Source: Sphingobium sp. | GTDB taxonomy: Bacteria > Pseudomonadota > Alphaproteobacteria > Sphingomonadales > Sphingomonadaceae | Assembly: GCA_017744605.1 (NCBI GenBank) | Contig: JAGIAZ010000008.1 | Coordinates: forward strand, 100,750 to 164,749 | Length of the DNA stretch: 64,000 nt | Reading direction: 5' to 3' | Shown: piece after piece, positions 25,653 through 34,762 of the stretch | How the letters are laid out: every line of letters begins with the position of its first letter | Numbering within the stretch: the stretch's first letter is position 1 | Translations under genes and position numbers: made by a program | Notes under the pieces: model-generated | Told to the model about the DNA's origin: nothing | What the model saw: only the letters and a program-made list of their open reading frames with translations | Database searches by the model: none

Positions 25653-26540
25653 ATGCCCTTGGTCAACATGAAGCCGCTGCTTCGTCACGCAATGGACAAC
25701 GGCTATGCCGTGGCCGCATTCAATCTGGTCGACTACAACACGACGAAGGCGATGGTGAAGGCGGCCGAAGAGCTGAATGCGCCGGTCATTTGCCAGACCT
25801 CGTCAAAGACCATCAAATATTACAGCCACAAGGAAATCGTGAGCTGGGTCCGCACCGTTGCGGAGGACTCGCCTGTTCCCGTGGTGCTTCATCTCGACCA
25901 TTGCCACGACATCGGGATGATCGAGGAATGCGCGAAGGCCGGCTGGACCTCGATCATGATCGATGCGTCCGAGCTGCCCTTCGAGGAGAATCTCGCCCAG
26001 TCGCTCAAGGTGCGCGAAATCGCCGAGAAATACGGCGTCGGCATGGAAGCCGAGCTCGGCCAGATCATGGGCGTCGAGGACGACATGCATGTCGATGAAG
26101 CGGATTCGGTCCTGACCGATCCGGAGGACGCCAAGCGTTTCTGCGACGCGCTCGACCTGTCTGCCTTCGCTTGCGCCGTCGGCACGGCCCATGGCTATTA
26201 CAAGGGCGAACCGGTCGTCGACTTCGACCGCATCAAGGCGATCAACGCGCTGACGCACACGCCGATGGCGCTGCACGGCGGCACCGGCCTCTCCGACGAG
26301 ACGTTCGCCAAGGCGATTGCCCGCGGTGCGGCCAAGATCAACATCTCGACCAACCTCAAGCATGTCTGGGTGCAGAGCTTCGTCGACTATCACAATGCCA
26401 AGCCGACCGACTTCGAGCCGCTGCGTGTCGGCGATGCCCAGTATCAGGCGTGCAAGGCGATGTTCCACGGCTTCATCGAGAAGTTCGGCGGCAAGGATCG
26501 CGGCACGGCCTTCCTCAACGCGCTCGCCAAGGCGGCCTGA
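25653..26540 (+). CDS. Class II ketose-(bis)phosphate aldolase
   Basis: 295 residues, Zn-dependent class II aldolase barrel of the FbaA/GatY/KbaY family. Visible motifs: YAVAAFNLVDYNT, the zinc site LHLDHCHD, EAELGQIMG, GTAHGYYKGEP and LHGGTGLSD, and phosphate-binding KINISTNLK. It cleaves or forms a ketose phosphate with DHAP as one half. It leads a four-gene unit with a HAD phosphatase and DhaL/DhaK, so its natural substrate may be a ketose 1-phosphate or the DHAP made by the kinase rather than glycolytic FBP. Very strong SD (AAAGGAGGAG). Confidence 0.88.
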   Translation: MPLVNMKPLLRHAMDNGYAVAAFNLVDYNTTKAMVKAAEELNAPVICQTSSKTIKYYSHKEIVSWVRTVAEDSPVPVVLHLDHCHDIGMIEECAKAGWTSIMIDASELPFEENLAQSLKVREIAEKYGVGMEAELGQIMGVEDDMHVDEADSVLTDPEDAKRFCDALDLSAFACAVGTAHGYYKGEPVVDFDRIKAINALTHTPMALHGGTGLSDETFAKAIARGAAKINISTNLKHVWVQSFVDYHNAKPTDFEPLRVGDAQYQACKAMFHGFIEKFGGKDRGTAFLNALAKAA

Positions 26541-26552
26541 GGAGTCGTCGGG

Positions 26553-27278
26553 GTGGTCAAGGCAATCATTTTCGACTGCGACGGCGTGCTCGTGGATACC
26601 GAGCGCGACGCGCACCGCGTTGGTTTCAATCTCGCATTCAAGGAACTCGGCATCGACGCCGAATGGAGTGTCGAGCTCTATGCCAAGCTGCTGCTGACGG
26701 CGGGCGGCAAGGAGCGCATGCGCGTCTATTTCGACGAATTCGGCTGGCCGGCGAACGCCGACACCGATGAGAAGAAGGACGCGCTCATCGTCGAGCTGCA
26801 CAAGACCAAGACGCAGATCACGTCGGAGCTGGTGTCCAGCCTGCCGGTGCGTCCGGGCATCCTGCGCATCATCGACGAGGCGATGGCGAACGGCGTGAAG
26901 CTGGGCGTATGCACCACGTCCAACCCAAAGTTCATCGATGCGGTGCTCGATCTGTTCGGCGCCGAGCGCAAGGCGGCTTTCGACTTCGTCCATGCCGGCG
27001 ATGTCGTCGCCAAGAAGAAGCCGGCGCCCGATATCTACCTGCTGGCGCAGCAGACGCTCGGCTTGCCGACGAACGAGTGCATCGTGATCGAGGACAGCCG
27101 AAATGGCCTGCTCGCCGCGACGCGCGCCGGCTATCCGACGCTGATCACGACCAGCACCTACACGATCGACGAAGAGTTCGACGAAGCGGTCAAGGTCGTC
27201 TCCGAACTTGGGGACGAGCCGAATGTTCAGGTGCGGCTGGCCGATCTGACGGCGCTTGCCGCCGCCTATGCCGGCTGA
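26553..27278 (+). CDS. HAD-IA family phosphatase, CbbY-like
   Basis: 241 residues. HAD motif I FDCDGVLVDTE, motif II in VCTTSNP, motif III KKKPAPDIYLLA, motif IV VIEDSRNGLLAA. The group includes CbbY, which dephosphorylates xylulose-1,5-bisphosphate, and plastid/bacterial sugar-phosphate phosphatases. GTG start at 26553 follows GAGGAG, 12 bases after the aldolase stop. In context it may remove phosphate from an aldolase product or destroy a dead-end sugar phosphate (inference). Confidence 0.88.
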   Translation: MVKAIIFDCDGVLVDTERDAHRVGFNLAFKELGIDAEWSVELYAKLLLTAGGKERMRVYFDEFGWPANADTDEKKDALIVELHKTKTQITSELVSSLPVRPGILRIIDEAMANGVKLGVCTTSNPKFIDAVLDLFGAERKAAFDFVHAGDVVAKKKPAPDIYLLAQQTLGLPTNECIVIEDSRNGLLAATRAGYPTLITTSTYTIDEEFDEAVKVVSELGDEPNVQVRLADLTALAAAYAG

Positions 27279-27315
27279 CGCGCAAGACTGAATTTGAGTT
27301 TGGGAGAGTTACATC

Positions 27316-27996
27316 ATGGCTGACATCACGCTTGCGCTGTTCGAGCGCGCGATCAAGACCACCGCCACCACTGTGCTGCGTAATGAGCATTATTTCTCCG
27401 ACCTCGACGGTCTCGCGGGCGATGGCGATTTCGGTACGTCGCTGGCCACCGGCTTCCGTGTCATCGATGCGGATCTGCCGACCATCGACAAGAGCGCCAT
27501 CGGCGCGATGCTGCTGAAGATCAGCATGCTCTGCTCGAAGCATGTCGGCGGCAGCTCGGGTCCGATCTGGGGTACGGGCTTCATGAAGGCTGCCATGGTC
27601 AGCAAGGGCAAGGAAAGCGTGACGCTGACCGAGCTTGCCGAGATGATCCAGTCCGCGGTCGACGGCATCATGGCCCGTGGCGGCGCCAAGCTGGGCGACA
27701 AGACTCTGCTCGACGCGCTGATCCCGATCGCCGAGACACTGAATGCGGCCGCGGCCTCCGGTACCACGGACCACGCCGCAGTGCTCAAGAACTGCGCCGA
27801 CGTTGCCGAAAAGGCGATCGACGAGACCCGCACGCTCGTTGCGCATCGCGGTCGCGCCAGCCAGGTCGGCGAGCGCAGTGCCAACACGCCGGATCCGGGC
27901 ATCGTCGCGATTGCCACGATCCTGCAGGATTGGTGCAAGGAATGGGGCATCGCGCGCACGCCCACCGTCGCCGAGCTGCTCCAGGCGACCGCCTGA
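27316..27996 (+). CDS. dhaL: Dihydroxyacetone kinase subunit L
   Basis: 226 residues. The ADP/ATP-binding DAK2 domain: DLDGLAGDGDFGTSLATGF (Mg-binding Asp residues), then KHVGGSSGPIWGTGFM, and the C-terminal helix barrel. In PTS systems DhaL carries ADP recharged by DhaM; here no dhaM is adjacent, so ATP may be used directly or a distant DhaM may serve. Paired with dhaK 44 bases downstream, in the reverse of the common K-L order. Confidence 0.9.
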   Translation: MADITLALFERAIKTTATTVLRNEHYFSDLDGLAGDGDFGTSLATGFRVIDADLPTIDKSAIGAMLLKISMLCSKHVGGSSGPIWGTGFMKAAMVSKGKESVTLTELAEMIQSAVDGIMARGGAKLGDKTLLDALIPIAETLNAAAASGTTDHAAVLKNCADVAEKAIDETRTLVAHRGRASQVGERSANTPDPGIVAIATILQDWCKEWGIARTPTVAELLQATA

Positions 27997-28040
27997 GAAA
28001 AACTGATTTCGTTCAAGACACCACGGGAGAGGAATAGCCC

Positions 28041-29033
28041 ATGAAGAAGTTCGTCAACGATCCTGCCAATTTCGTGCCCGAGTTCATGGCCGGCGTGATC
28101 GCCGCCAACGCGGACCTTCTCGAAGCCATTCCCGAGTTCCAGCTGATCAAGCGCAAGAATGTGGACGCCAGCAAGGTGGCCATCGTGCAGGGCTCGGGCT
28201 CGGGCCACGAGCCGGCGCACGTCATGGCCGTCGGTCCGGGCATGCTCACCGCCGCGTGCCAGGGCCCGGTCTTCGCCGCCCCGCCGGTCGATGCCTGCTA
28301 CGAGACGATCAAGTCGGTCGCGACCGATGCCGGCGTGCTCGTCCTGGTCAATAATTATCAGGGCGACCGCATGGCGTGGGACATGGCCTGCGAAATGGCC
28401 GAGGCCGAGGGCATCAAGCTCAAGCAGTTCATCATCAATGACGACGTCGCGGTGAAGGACAGCCTCTACACCGTCGGCCGCCGCGGCGTTGCCGGCAATT
28501 TCTTCGTGATGAAGGCTTGCGGTGCGGCCGCCGAGGCCGGCGCCGACCTCGACGCGGTCTATGCTATTGCCGACAAGGTCAACAACAACGTTCGCACCAT
28601 GGGCCTGGCGCTGACCAGCTGCATCCCGCCCGCGAAGGGCACGCCGATCTTCGACATTGGCGACGACGAAATGGAAGTCGGCGTCGGCATCCACGGCGAG
28701 CCGGGCCGCGAGCGCACCAAGATCAAGTCGGCGGACGAGATCACCGAGATCCTGTTCACGGCGGTTGCGGACGATCTGCCCTATAATAAGGGCGACCGCG
28801 TGGCGTTGATGATCAACGGCCTCGGCGGCACCCCGCCGGCCGAGCTCTATGTGCTCTACAATAAGGCGGCCCAGCTCTGCGCCGTCCGTGGCCTGACCAT
28901 CGCCCGCAACTATGTCGGCGAATATTGCACGGCCATCGAAATGGCCGGCTGCTCGCTGACCATGCTCAAGCTCGATACCGAACTGGAGAAGCTGCTGGCT
29001 GCTCCGGCCACCACGGCCTGCCGCATCTTCTGA
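28041..29033 (+). CDS. dhaK: Dihydroxyacetone kinase subunit DhaK
   Basis: 330 residues, DAK1 domain. Substrate site [50 protein letters not shown], and the covalent-binding His in [13 protein letters not shown]. It binds dihydroxyacetone or a related short ketose as a hemiaminal and receives phosphate from DhaL. Last gene of the operon, followed by a terminator. Related DAK kinases phosphorylate erythrulose, so the substrate is not fixed by sequence. Confidence 0.93.
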   Translation: MKKFVNDPANFVPEFMAGVIAANADLLEAIPEFQLIKRKNVDASKVAIVQGSGSGHEPAHVMAVGPGMLTAACQGPVFAAPPVDACYETIKSVATDAGVLVLVNNYQGDRMAWDMACEMAEAEGIKLKQFIINDDVAVKDSLYTVGRRGVAGNFFVMKACGAAAEAGADLDAVYAIADKVNNNVRTMGLALTSCIPPAKGTPIFDIGDDEMEVGVGIHGEPGRERTKIKSADEITEILFTAVADDLPYNKGDRVALMINGLGGTPPAELYVLYNKAAQLCAVRGLTIARNYVGEYCTAIEMAGCSLTMLKLDTELEKLLAAPATTACRIF

Positions 29034-29056
29034 TCGTTCGGTCGATCTGAAAAAAG

Positions 29057-29086
29057 AAGGGCGGGATCGGCTGGTTCCGCCCTTTT
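29057..29086 (+). terminator. Terminator of the aldolase-dhaLK operon
   Basis: AAGGGCGG / CCGCCCTT stem (8 bp, 12-nt loop) followed by TT, 23 bases after the dhaK stop, with an A-rich upstream flank. Confidence 0.8.
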
Positions 29087-29122
29087 CATATTGGGGACTG
29101 GCCCCGTCCCCTCAATGTCCTC

Positions 29123-29401
29123 TCAATCCGCCAGCAGGTCCTGCTCTTCCGGGTGACGACTGAAATAATCGGCAACGAAGCTGCACAGCGGCAGGACCTT
29201 CAATCCCTGCGCGCGCGCATCGCCGAGCATGGCCTTGATGAGCCGACTCGCCAGACCACGGCCACGCAGGGCTGGGGGCGTCACCGTATGGGTCGCAACG
29301 ATGAGACCGTCGCGCCGCTCATATTCGGCGAAGGCGATGCTGCCCTCGCGCTCGAGTTCGTAGCGGCTGCGCTCGACATCATGCCGTACATCCTGGACCA
29401 T
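29123..29401 (-). CDS. GNAT family N-acetyltransferase, YjdJ-like
   Basis: 92 residues, the compact GNAT fold: EREGSIAFAEYERRDG, HTVTPPALRGRGLASRLIKAML (acetyl-CoA loop RGRGLA) and PLCSFVADYFSRHPE. Members acetylate small molecules or Ala-tRNA-like leaks; function not known. ATG at 29401 has AGGAGGTG eight bases upstream. Confidence 0.88.
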   Translation of the reverse strand: MVQDVRHDVERSRYELEREGSIAFAEYERRDGLIVATHTVTPPALRGRGLASRLIKAMLGDARAQGLKVLPLCSFVADYFSRHPEEQDLLAD

Positions 29402-29848
29402 GGGGACACCTCCTGCATCGATATGGGGAACCAAACTGCCCTTGCCGCTTTCTCATGGTCAGCCGAGCGATGACAAGTCCTCGACAGTCAAGATGGAGGG
29501 AGGCGCGTCTAGCGGGCGCTCGTCTTGAGCGCACTCCCTCTTTCCTGACAGTCGCTCCATCGGCCTTCTGGAACGGCTCAACCTTTCTCCAGCATTGGAT
29601 CAAGCAGGCCGGGAACAATGGTGTCGCGTTCCCTGTTGTCAGCCTTGCCAGAGCAAGGAGGCCGCCAGTGCTCCGATCCCGACCCAGACCATTCTACGTT
29701 CCAGCCGAGCCTCCGCGCTATGGCGAACGCATGATGCGCATCCGTGCGCGGCGCATGGGCTTTGTCGTCGTCATGCTGCTCACGATCGCCGCGGCTCCGT
29801 TCGTGCTGCTCTTCGGCGGGTCCGCCTTCTGACGGCCGCGCGCATGCC
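29402..29848. other. Gene-poor interval before the GH130-like gene
   Basis: No convincing gene. A 33-codon frame at 29731-29832 (MMRIRARRMGFVVVMLLTIA..) would encode one transmembrane helix after a basic start, but lacks a ribosome site. A distant inverted pair GAGGGAG/CTCCCTC brackets about 29495-29545. Confidence 0.4.
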
Positions 29849-31030
29849 ATGAGCGACTTTCCACAGGATCGGCTGGTCTTCGTGCCGGATGACATCGATC
29901 TGCCCCGCTCGCCGCTGGCGGGTCATCTCGATGCCGAGACCTACGTGCTCGGCGCGTTCAATCCGGGACTGACGCGCCTGCCCAACGGCAATCTCATGAT
30001 GATGGTGCGCGTGGCCGAGGCGCTGCGCGAGCCGATACGGAACGGCAAGGTTCATGCGATTCGATTTGTGCCCAAGGATCAGCGCACCGGCGATGATGAG
30101 CCGCATCCGAGCGCCGGCAAGTTCGTGCTCGATGGCTGGCCGCTCGATCTTTGCGATACGGCCGATCCGCGCACATTCCTGCTCCGTGCCGGCGGCTGGC
30201 GCATCATAGCGCTGACCTCACTCTCCTGGCTGTTGCCGGTCGAGCTGTCGCCCGAGGGGCTGGAGGTCGAGACTATCCATTATGACAAGGCCATTGCGCC
30301 GTCGGACAATCTGCAATGCTACGGCATCGAGGATGCACGCATCAGCCGAGTGGAGGAGCGCTGGCTGATGACCACCTGTTCGGTCAGCCCGGAGCGTCAC
30401 TCGACGACGCTCTACAGTTCGGACAATGGCCTCGACTGGCGGTTCGAGGACATCGTGCTCGATCATCAGAACAAGGACATGCTGATCTTCGAGGGCCGCA
30501 TCGACGGACAATATTGGGCGCAGACGCGGCCGCTCGGCGATCTCTATTTCGCCTATCCGCCAGGCAGCGACTGGCGGGCCGGGCCGTCCATCAACCTCGC
30601 GACCTCGCCCGACGCGCTGCACTGGAAGCCGTGGCGCAAGCCCGGTATCCGCCCCCATGCCAACACGGTGGCGACGGCGCGTATCGGCGGCGGCGCACCG
30701 CCCATCCTGACCGCCGAAGGCTGGCTGACGCTGTGGCACGGCGTCGAGCCCAAGGAAATCGTCGGCATCTACCGCACCTATGCCTCGATCCTCGACCGGC
30801 GCGATCCGTCCCGCATCATCCGCACTCGCCATCATCCCGTGCTCGAGGCCAATCCGGAGCTGACCCGGCCGATCGAGCATCAGATGTATGTGCGCGATGT
30901 CGTGTTCACGACCGGTATCGTGGACGGCGATGCCGGAGAGACGGTGCCCGGTCACTATATCGTGGCATCCGGCGAGGCCGATCTGGCCTGCCGCATCACG
31001 CATATTCCGAAGGCGATCTTCGCGGCTTGA
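29849..31030 (+). CDS. GH130-like glycoside phosphorylase family protein
   Basis: 393 residues forming a five-bladed propeller of GH130 type. Recognisable sites: AFNPGLTRLPNGNLMMMVRV, YGIEDARISRVEERW (proton-donor Asp region), KDMLIFEGRIDGQYWAQTRP, and GGGAPPILTAEGWLTLWHGVE. GH130 enzymes phosphorolyse beta-mannosides; divergent clades hydrolyse or act on other sugars. The next gene is a TonB-dependent receptor, suggesting glycan import and breakdown, but no sugar transporter or other glycosidase is nearby. ATG at 29849 follows no strong SD. Confidence 0.7.
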   Translation: MSDFPQDRLVFVPDDIDLPRSPLAGHLDAETYVLGAFNPGLTRLPNGNLMMMVRVAEALREPIRNGKVHAIRFVPKDQRTGDDEPHPSAGKFVLDGWPLDLCDTADPRTFLLRAGGWRIIALTSLSWLLPVELSPEGLEVETIHYDKAIAPSDNLQCYGIEDARISRVEERWLMTTCSVSPERHSTTLYSSDNGLDWRFEDIVLDHQNKDMLIFEGRIDGQYWAQTRPLGDLYFAYPPGSDWRAGPSINLATSPDALHWKPWRKPGIRPHANTVATARIGGGAPPILTAEGWLTLWHGVEPKEIVGIYRTYASILDRRDPSRIIRTRHHPVLEANPELTRPIEHQMYVRDVVFTTGIVDGDAGETVPGHYIVASGEADLACRITHIPKAIFAA

Positions 31031-31077
31031 AAAGGCCGGTTCGAAGATGAAATGAAAATGAAAATTGCCAACGGACA

Positions 31078-31142
31078 CTGACACAAAAACGAAACAAGTC
31101 TGACCAGATGAGCGCCTAGTAGCCCGCGAGACGACACGTCTC
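31078..31142 (+). promoter_or_regulatory. Possible regulatory region of the TonB receptor gene
   Basis: CTGACACAAAA at 31078 and CTGACCAGATG at 31100 are in register at 22 bp (2 x 11), reminiscent of the PHO-like repeat upstream of plcP. A perfect hairpin GAGACG-ACA-CGTCTC lies at 31128-31142 in the leader. The PHO resemblance is weak. Confidence 0.25.
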
Positions 31143-31164
31143 ATTCCATGAATAAGGGGCTACA

Positions 31165-33714
31165 ATGAAGTCTATCCAAAGCGTTCGCGCGCCGTTTCTC
31201 TGCGGAGTCGCGATCCTCGCTCTCGCCGGCGCGCCGTTGCGCGCCGCGACCGAGTCGGCCGATGCCGAGGCAGCAACACCGGCAGCGGAAAGCCCGGATC
31301 CGGAAGCCGGCGGTGTCATCATCGTCACTGCCCTGAAGCGCGAAACGGATCTTCAGAAGACGCCGATCGCGATGTCGGTCGTCGGCGCGATCCAGATGAA
31401 GGATCGCCACGTCGCGAGCCTCTACGATCTGGCCGATGGCTCGGTGCCGTCGCTGCGCGTCGCAACCTTCGAGGCCCGCCAGAGCGCGCTCACCGTCGGC
31501 ATTCGCGGCATCGTGCCGCTCGACGCCAACCAGCCCGCACGCGAGCAGGGCGTGGGCATCTACATTGACGGCGTCTATCTCGGCCGCCAGCACGGCCTCA
31601 ATGCCGGCCTGTTCGATCTCGAGCGCGTCGAGGTGCTCAAGGGGCCGCAGGGCACATTGTTCGGCCGCAATACCGAGGGTGGTGCGCTCAGTCTCGTTGC
31701 CAAGGCGCCGACCGGCGTGTTCGACGGCCGCGTTTCCGGCGGTGTCGGCAATTATGGCTCCTATAACGGCGAAGCCCATTTCGATCTGCCCGAGTTCCAT
31801 AATATTTCGATCAAGCTCGACGGCATCGTCCAGTATCAGGGCGCGACCACCAAGAACCCGCTCGCCGGGCAAACGGGCTGGAATTATTATGACCGCCGTG
31901 GACTGCGCGCCGCCGTCCGCTGGAAGCCGACGTCCGATATCACGAACGACTTCTCTTATGACGTCGGCTACGACGCCAACTCGCCCTTCTACAGCCAGCT
32001 GCTGAACTATAATCCCGCCAACTGCCCAAGCGGATCGGCGACGGTTGCGCAGTCGACCGCACCGGCGTGCACGCTGCCCGGCACGGCCTTCACGGGCATC
32101 ACGGGCACGATCAAGCCGCTGATGCCCGGCGTCGTCGTGAACGGCACCAGCCGCATGACCACCGCCGACATCGGCGTCCCCCAGCAGCCCAGCATCGACA
32201 AGACCCACGGCTTCACGAACAGCTTCAAGTTCAAGGTTTCGCCCGAGATCGAACTGCGCTCCATTACGGCGTGGCGCGGCGTGACCGCGACGCAGTGGGA
32301 CAATTCGGGCGGCGCGCACCGCGTTCCGGTCGTAGCGCCGGGCTGCACCGGCTCGGCCTGCAACTTCAGCCGCTACAGCCTCGCCGACCTGCGCCAGGCC
32401 CAGTTCAGCCAGGAATTCCAGGCGGTGGGCTCGGTGAGTTCGATCGATTATGTGGTCGGCCTCTATTATTTCAACGAGCATGTCAGCGACGATGCCGCGA
32501 CGCCCAATTCGACTGCTATCCAGGGCTATACGACGGCGGGCCAGACCAGCGGCTATTCCTTCGTGACGCTTGATCCCTGCAGGGGGTCGGCGGGCTTCGG
32601 TTCGCAGCCCGGCTGCCGTTCGCAGGACCGTTCCTCGGAGGTCTGGTCGAAGAGCTATGCCGCTTATGGCCAGGCGACCTGGAACGCGACGGATGCGCTG
32701 CATCTGACCGTCGGCGGCCGTTATACGCATGACAAGAAGCGTGGCGTGCTGCACTTCTCGCGCAACATCAATTACGATACCAATCCCGCCGCTGCGGCCG
32801 CAAACGGCTATGTCCCGCTGGACAAGAGCTGGGACCGTTTCAACCCGATGGTGACGATCGCCTACGACATCAGCAACGCCGTCCACGCCTATGCCAAATA
32901 TTCGACCGGCTATCGTGCGGGCGGCGCGAGCTCGCGCACGGCAAATTACCAGCCGTTCAACCCGGAAGACGTGAAATCCTATGAAATCGGCCTCAAGTCC
33001 GACTTCTGGGATCACAAGGGCCGCTTCAACATCGCGGCCTATATGATGGATCGCGAGGGCAGCCAGGTCGATCTCAGCACGATCCAGCCCACTGCCACGG
33101 GCAACTTCAACAATCTCGTCACCTTCAACGCTCCGGGCACGACCAAGATCCGCGGTGTCGAAGCCGAGCTGATGTTGAAGCCGGTGCGTGGCCTGACGCT
33201 GAACGCCAGCTATGCATACACCTACACGGACATTCCCGCGGTGCCCGTCACCTACAAGGAATTCACGTCGACGGGCGTCCCGACGGGCAACAGCACGACC
33301 GTGGACCAGAAATTCTACATCGTGTTCACGCCGCGCAATGCGGCCAGCGGCTCGATCGACTACGACCTGCCGATCGGCAGCGCCTGGCTGCGCTTCCATC
33401 TGGACGGCAACTATTCGCAGTCGACCCAGTCGTTCGACCAGTTCGCGACGCACAATGACTCCTCGCTGCTCTTCAACAGCCGCGTCTCGTTTGCCGATAT
33501 TCCGCTCGGCGACAGCGGGCAGAAGCTGACCGTCGGCATGTGGGTCCGCAATCTGTTCAACTATGCCTATGTCTATCGCCGCGACCCCACCAACAGCCTG
33601 CCTGCGGTGCAGACCGGCAATGTGTTCGTCGGCAGCGTCAGCAACGTGCTGGGCGATTATGGCAACTTCAACACCCCGCGGACCTGGGGCGTGGATGCCA
33701 GCCTGAAGTTCTAA
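31165..33714 (+). CDS. TonB-dependent outer-membrane receptor
   Basis: 849 residues. Signal peptide (FLCGVAILALAGAPLRA), TonB-box-like stretch GVIIVTALKRE, plug domain with VGIYIDGVYLGRQHGLNAGLFDLERVEVLKGPQGTLFGRNT (split here for length; plug signature LERVEVLKGPQGTLFGRN), then a 22-strand barrel ending in Phe (VDASLKF). These receptors import siderophores, vitamin B12, glycans or aromatic compounds; the KGPQGTLFGRNTEGGA form is the sphingomonad type. Substrate unknown; the upstream GH130-like gene hints at carbohydrate. Confidence 0.95.
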   Translation: MKSIQSVRAPFLCGVAILALAGAPLRAATESADAEAATPAAESPDPEAGGVIIVTALKRETDLQKTPIAMSVVGAIQMKDRHVASLYDLADGSVPSLRVATFEARQSALTVGIRGIVPLDANQPAREQGVGIYIDGVYLGRQHGLNAGLFDLERVEVLKGPQGTLFGRNTEGGALSLVAKAPTGVFDGRVSGGVGNYGSYNGEAHFDLPEFHNISIKLDGIVQYQGATTKNPLAGQTGWNYYDRRGLRAAVRWKPTSDITNDFSYDVGYDANSPFYSQLLNYNPANCPSGSATVAQSTAPACTLPGTAFTGITGTIKPLMPGVVVNGTSRMTTADIGVPQQPSIDKTHGFTNSFKFKVSPEIELRSITAWRGVTATQWDNSGGAHRVPVVAPGCTGSACNFSRYSLADLRQAQFSQEFQAVGSVSSIDYVVGLYYFNEHVSDDAATPNSTAIQGYTTAGQTSGYSFVTLDPCRGSAGFGSQPGCRSQDRSSEVWSKSYAAYGQATWNATDALHLTVGGRYTHDKKRGVLHFSRNINYDTNPAAAAANGYVPLDKSWDRFNPMVTIAYDISNAVHAYAKYSTGYRAGGASSRTANYQPFNPEDVKSYEIGLKSDFWDHKGRFNIAAYMMDREGSQVDLSTIQPTATGNFNNLVTFNAPGTTKIRGVEAELMLKPVRGLTLNASYAYTYTDIPAVPVTYKEFTSTGVPTGNSTTVDQKFYIVFTPRNAASGSIDYDLPIGSAWLRFHLDGNYSQSTQSFDQFATHNDSSLLFNSRVSFADIPLGDSGQKLTVGMWVRNLFNYAYVYRRDPTNSLPAVQTGNVFVGSVSNVLGDYGNFNTPRTWGVDASLKF

Positions 33715-33738
33715 CCTCCTCTCACGGGAGGTGAGCGG

Positions 33739-33769
33739 AAGGGCGCGGGCCGTAAGGCTCGCGCCCTTT
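33739..33769 (+). terminator. Terminator after the TonB receptor gene
   Basis: AAGGGCGCG / CGCGCCCTT (9-bp stem, 12-nt loop) followed by T, 25 bases after the stop codon; could also end transcripts from the convergent response regulator. Confidence 0.75.
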
Positions 33770-33879
33770 GCCGTTTGCTGCGTCGCAACATCGGTCGTCA
33801 GGCCGATGCCGACTGTTTCGGCCGACTGTCGCGACGAGAAAAATGTCAGGAACAGCAGATTGAGCGCAGCTTCATCCGA

Positions 33880-34575
33880 TCAGTCCACCCTCAGCATGTA
33901 ACCGACGCCGCGCATCGTCGTGATCGGATCGTCGCCGCCGAATTGGGTCAGCTTGAGGCGCAGGCGGCGAATATAGGCGTCGACAATATTGGTGGTCGGC
34001 TCGAAGTCGTAGCGCCAGACACGCTCGATCAGCATGGGCCTGGTGAGAACGGATCCGGCGTTGCGGGCCAATTCCAGCAGCAGATTGAATTCCGTTCTGG
34101 GCAGGTCGAGATCCCGGTCCTTGCGCCAGGCCCGCAACCTGGTCGGACTGACGAGGATATCGCCGACACGGATTGTCTCGCTCGAATCCAAGGCATAGCG
34201 CCGGGCGCGGACCAGAGCCCGCAGCCGGGCATTGAGCTCGGCGGGGTCGACGGGCTTCACGACATAGTCGTCGGCGCCGGCTTCGAGACCCTCCACCCGT
34301 TCGACCGTTTGGCCAAGCGCCGACAGCATGAGGACGGGCAACAGGACGTTGCCTTTTCTCAGATGCTCGAGGACGGCGATGCCGTTGAGCACGGGCAGCA
34401 TCCGATCGAGCACGACGACATCGAACGCGTCCTGGGCGATCGTCGACAAAGCGGATCGTCCGTCGGAGGCCAGTGTCGAGCGGTGGCCAAAGGCTGCCAA
34501 TTGCTCGGCGAGCAGGCTTGCCAATGCGGGATCGTCTTCGACGATGAGCACATTGAGAGACGTCGAGTCGGCCAC
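33880..34575 (-). CDS. OmpR/PhoB family response regulator (orphan)
   Basis: 231 residues. Receiver domain with LIVEDDPALASLL, phospho-acceptor Asp in VVVLDRMLP, Thr/Ser switch LMLSALG and KPVDPAEL; then a winged-helix DNA-binding domain (LDLPRTEFNLLLELARN, TRPMLIERVWRYDFEPTTNIVDAYIRRLRLK). It should control transcription on phosphorylation, but no histidine kinase is adjacent: 65 bases after its stop lies the convergent TonB receptor terminator, and on the other side is the integrated island. Confidence 0.93.
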   Translation of the reverse strand: MADSTSLNVLIVEDDPALASLLAEQLAAFGHRSTLASDGRSALSTIAQDAFDVVVLDRMLPVLNGIAVLEHLRKGNVLLPVLMLSALGQTVERVEGLEAGADDYVVKPVDPAELNARLRALVRARRYALDSSETIRVGDILVSPTRLRAWRKDRDLDLPRTEFNLLLELARNAGSVLTRPMLIERVWRYDFEPTTNIVDAYIRRLRLKLTQFGGDDPITTMRGVGYMLRVD

Positions 34576-34662
34576 GCAATTTCCACCAGGCTTTTCGCAC
34601 TCGCTATCCGAGCGCGGCGGGCGGTCAAGGGCCTCTCAGGCCTTTTCGGGCTGGATCGGTAA

Positions 34663-34722
34663 TGGCGGAGACGCCGGGATTCGAACCCGGGGTGCCCCCT
34701 TAAGGGCACGACGGTTTAGCAA
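34663..34722. repeat. attL: duplicated 3' end of tRNA-Ser
   Basis: 60 bp starting TGGCGGAGACGCCGGG and ending GGTTTAGCAA, identical to 42790-42849 except for two positions in the variable arm (CCTTAA versus CATTCA). The first 3 bases are the encoded CCA complement. The remaining tRNA 5' half is absent, so this copy is not a functional tRNA. Confidence 0.92.
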
Positions 34723-34762
34723 TTTTGCGTTCCTGATGTTTGCGTGCGTGGGGGCATGTTGC

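Noticed and set aside
31141..33453. 770-codon minus-strand open frame opposite the TonB receptor gene
   Set aside because: Antisense shadow; the receptor has a signal peptide, plug and terminal Phe on the other strand.
33770..33880. Possible remnant of a histidine kinase after the response regulator
   Set aside because: An ATGAAGCTGCGC start is followed by a stop after nine codons, and no kinase motif can be read in any frame.
34663..34722. Second tRNA gene at the left end of the island
   Set aside because: Only the 3' portion (CCA to anticodon loop) is present; the 5' half is missing, so it is an attachment-site fragment.
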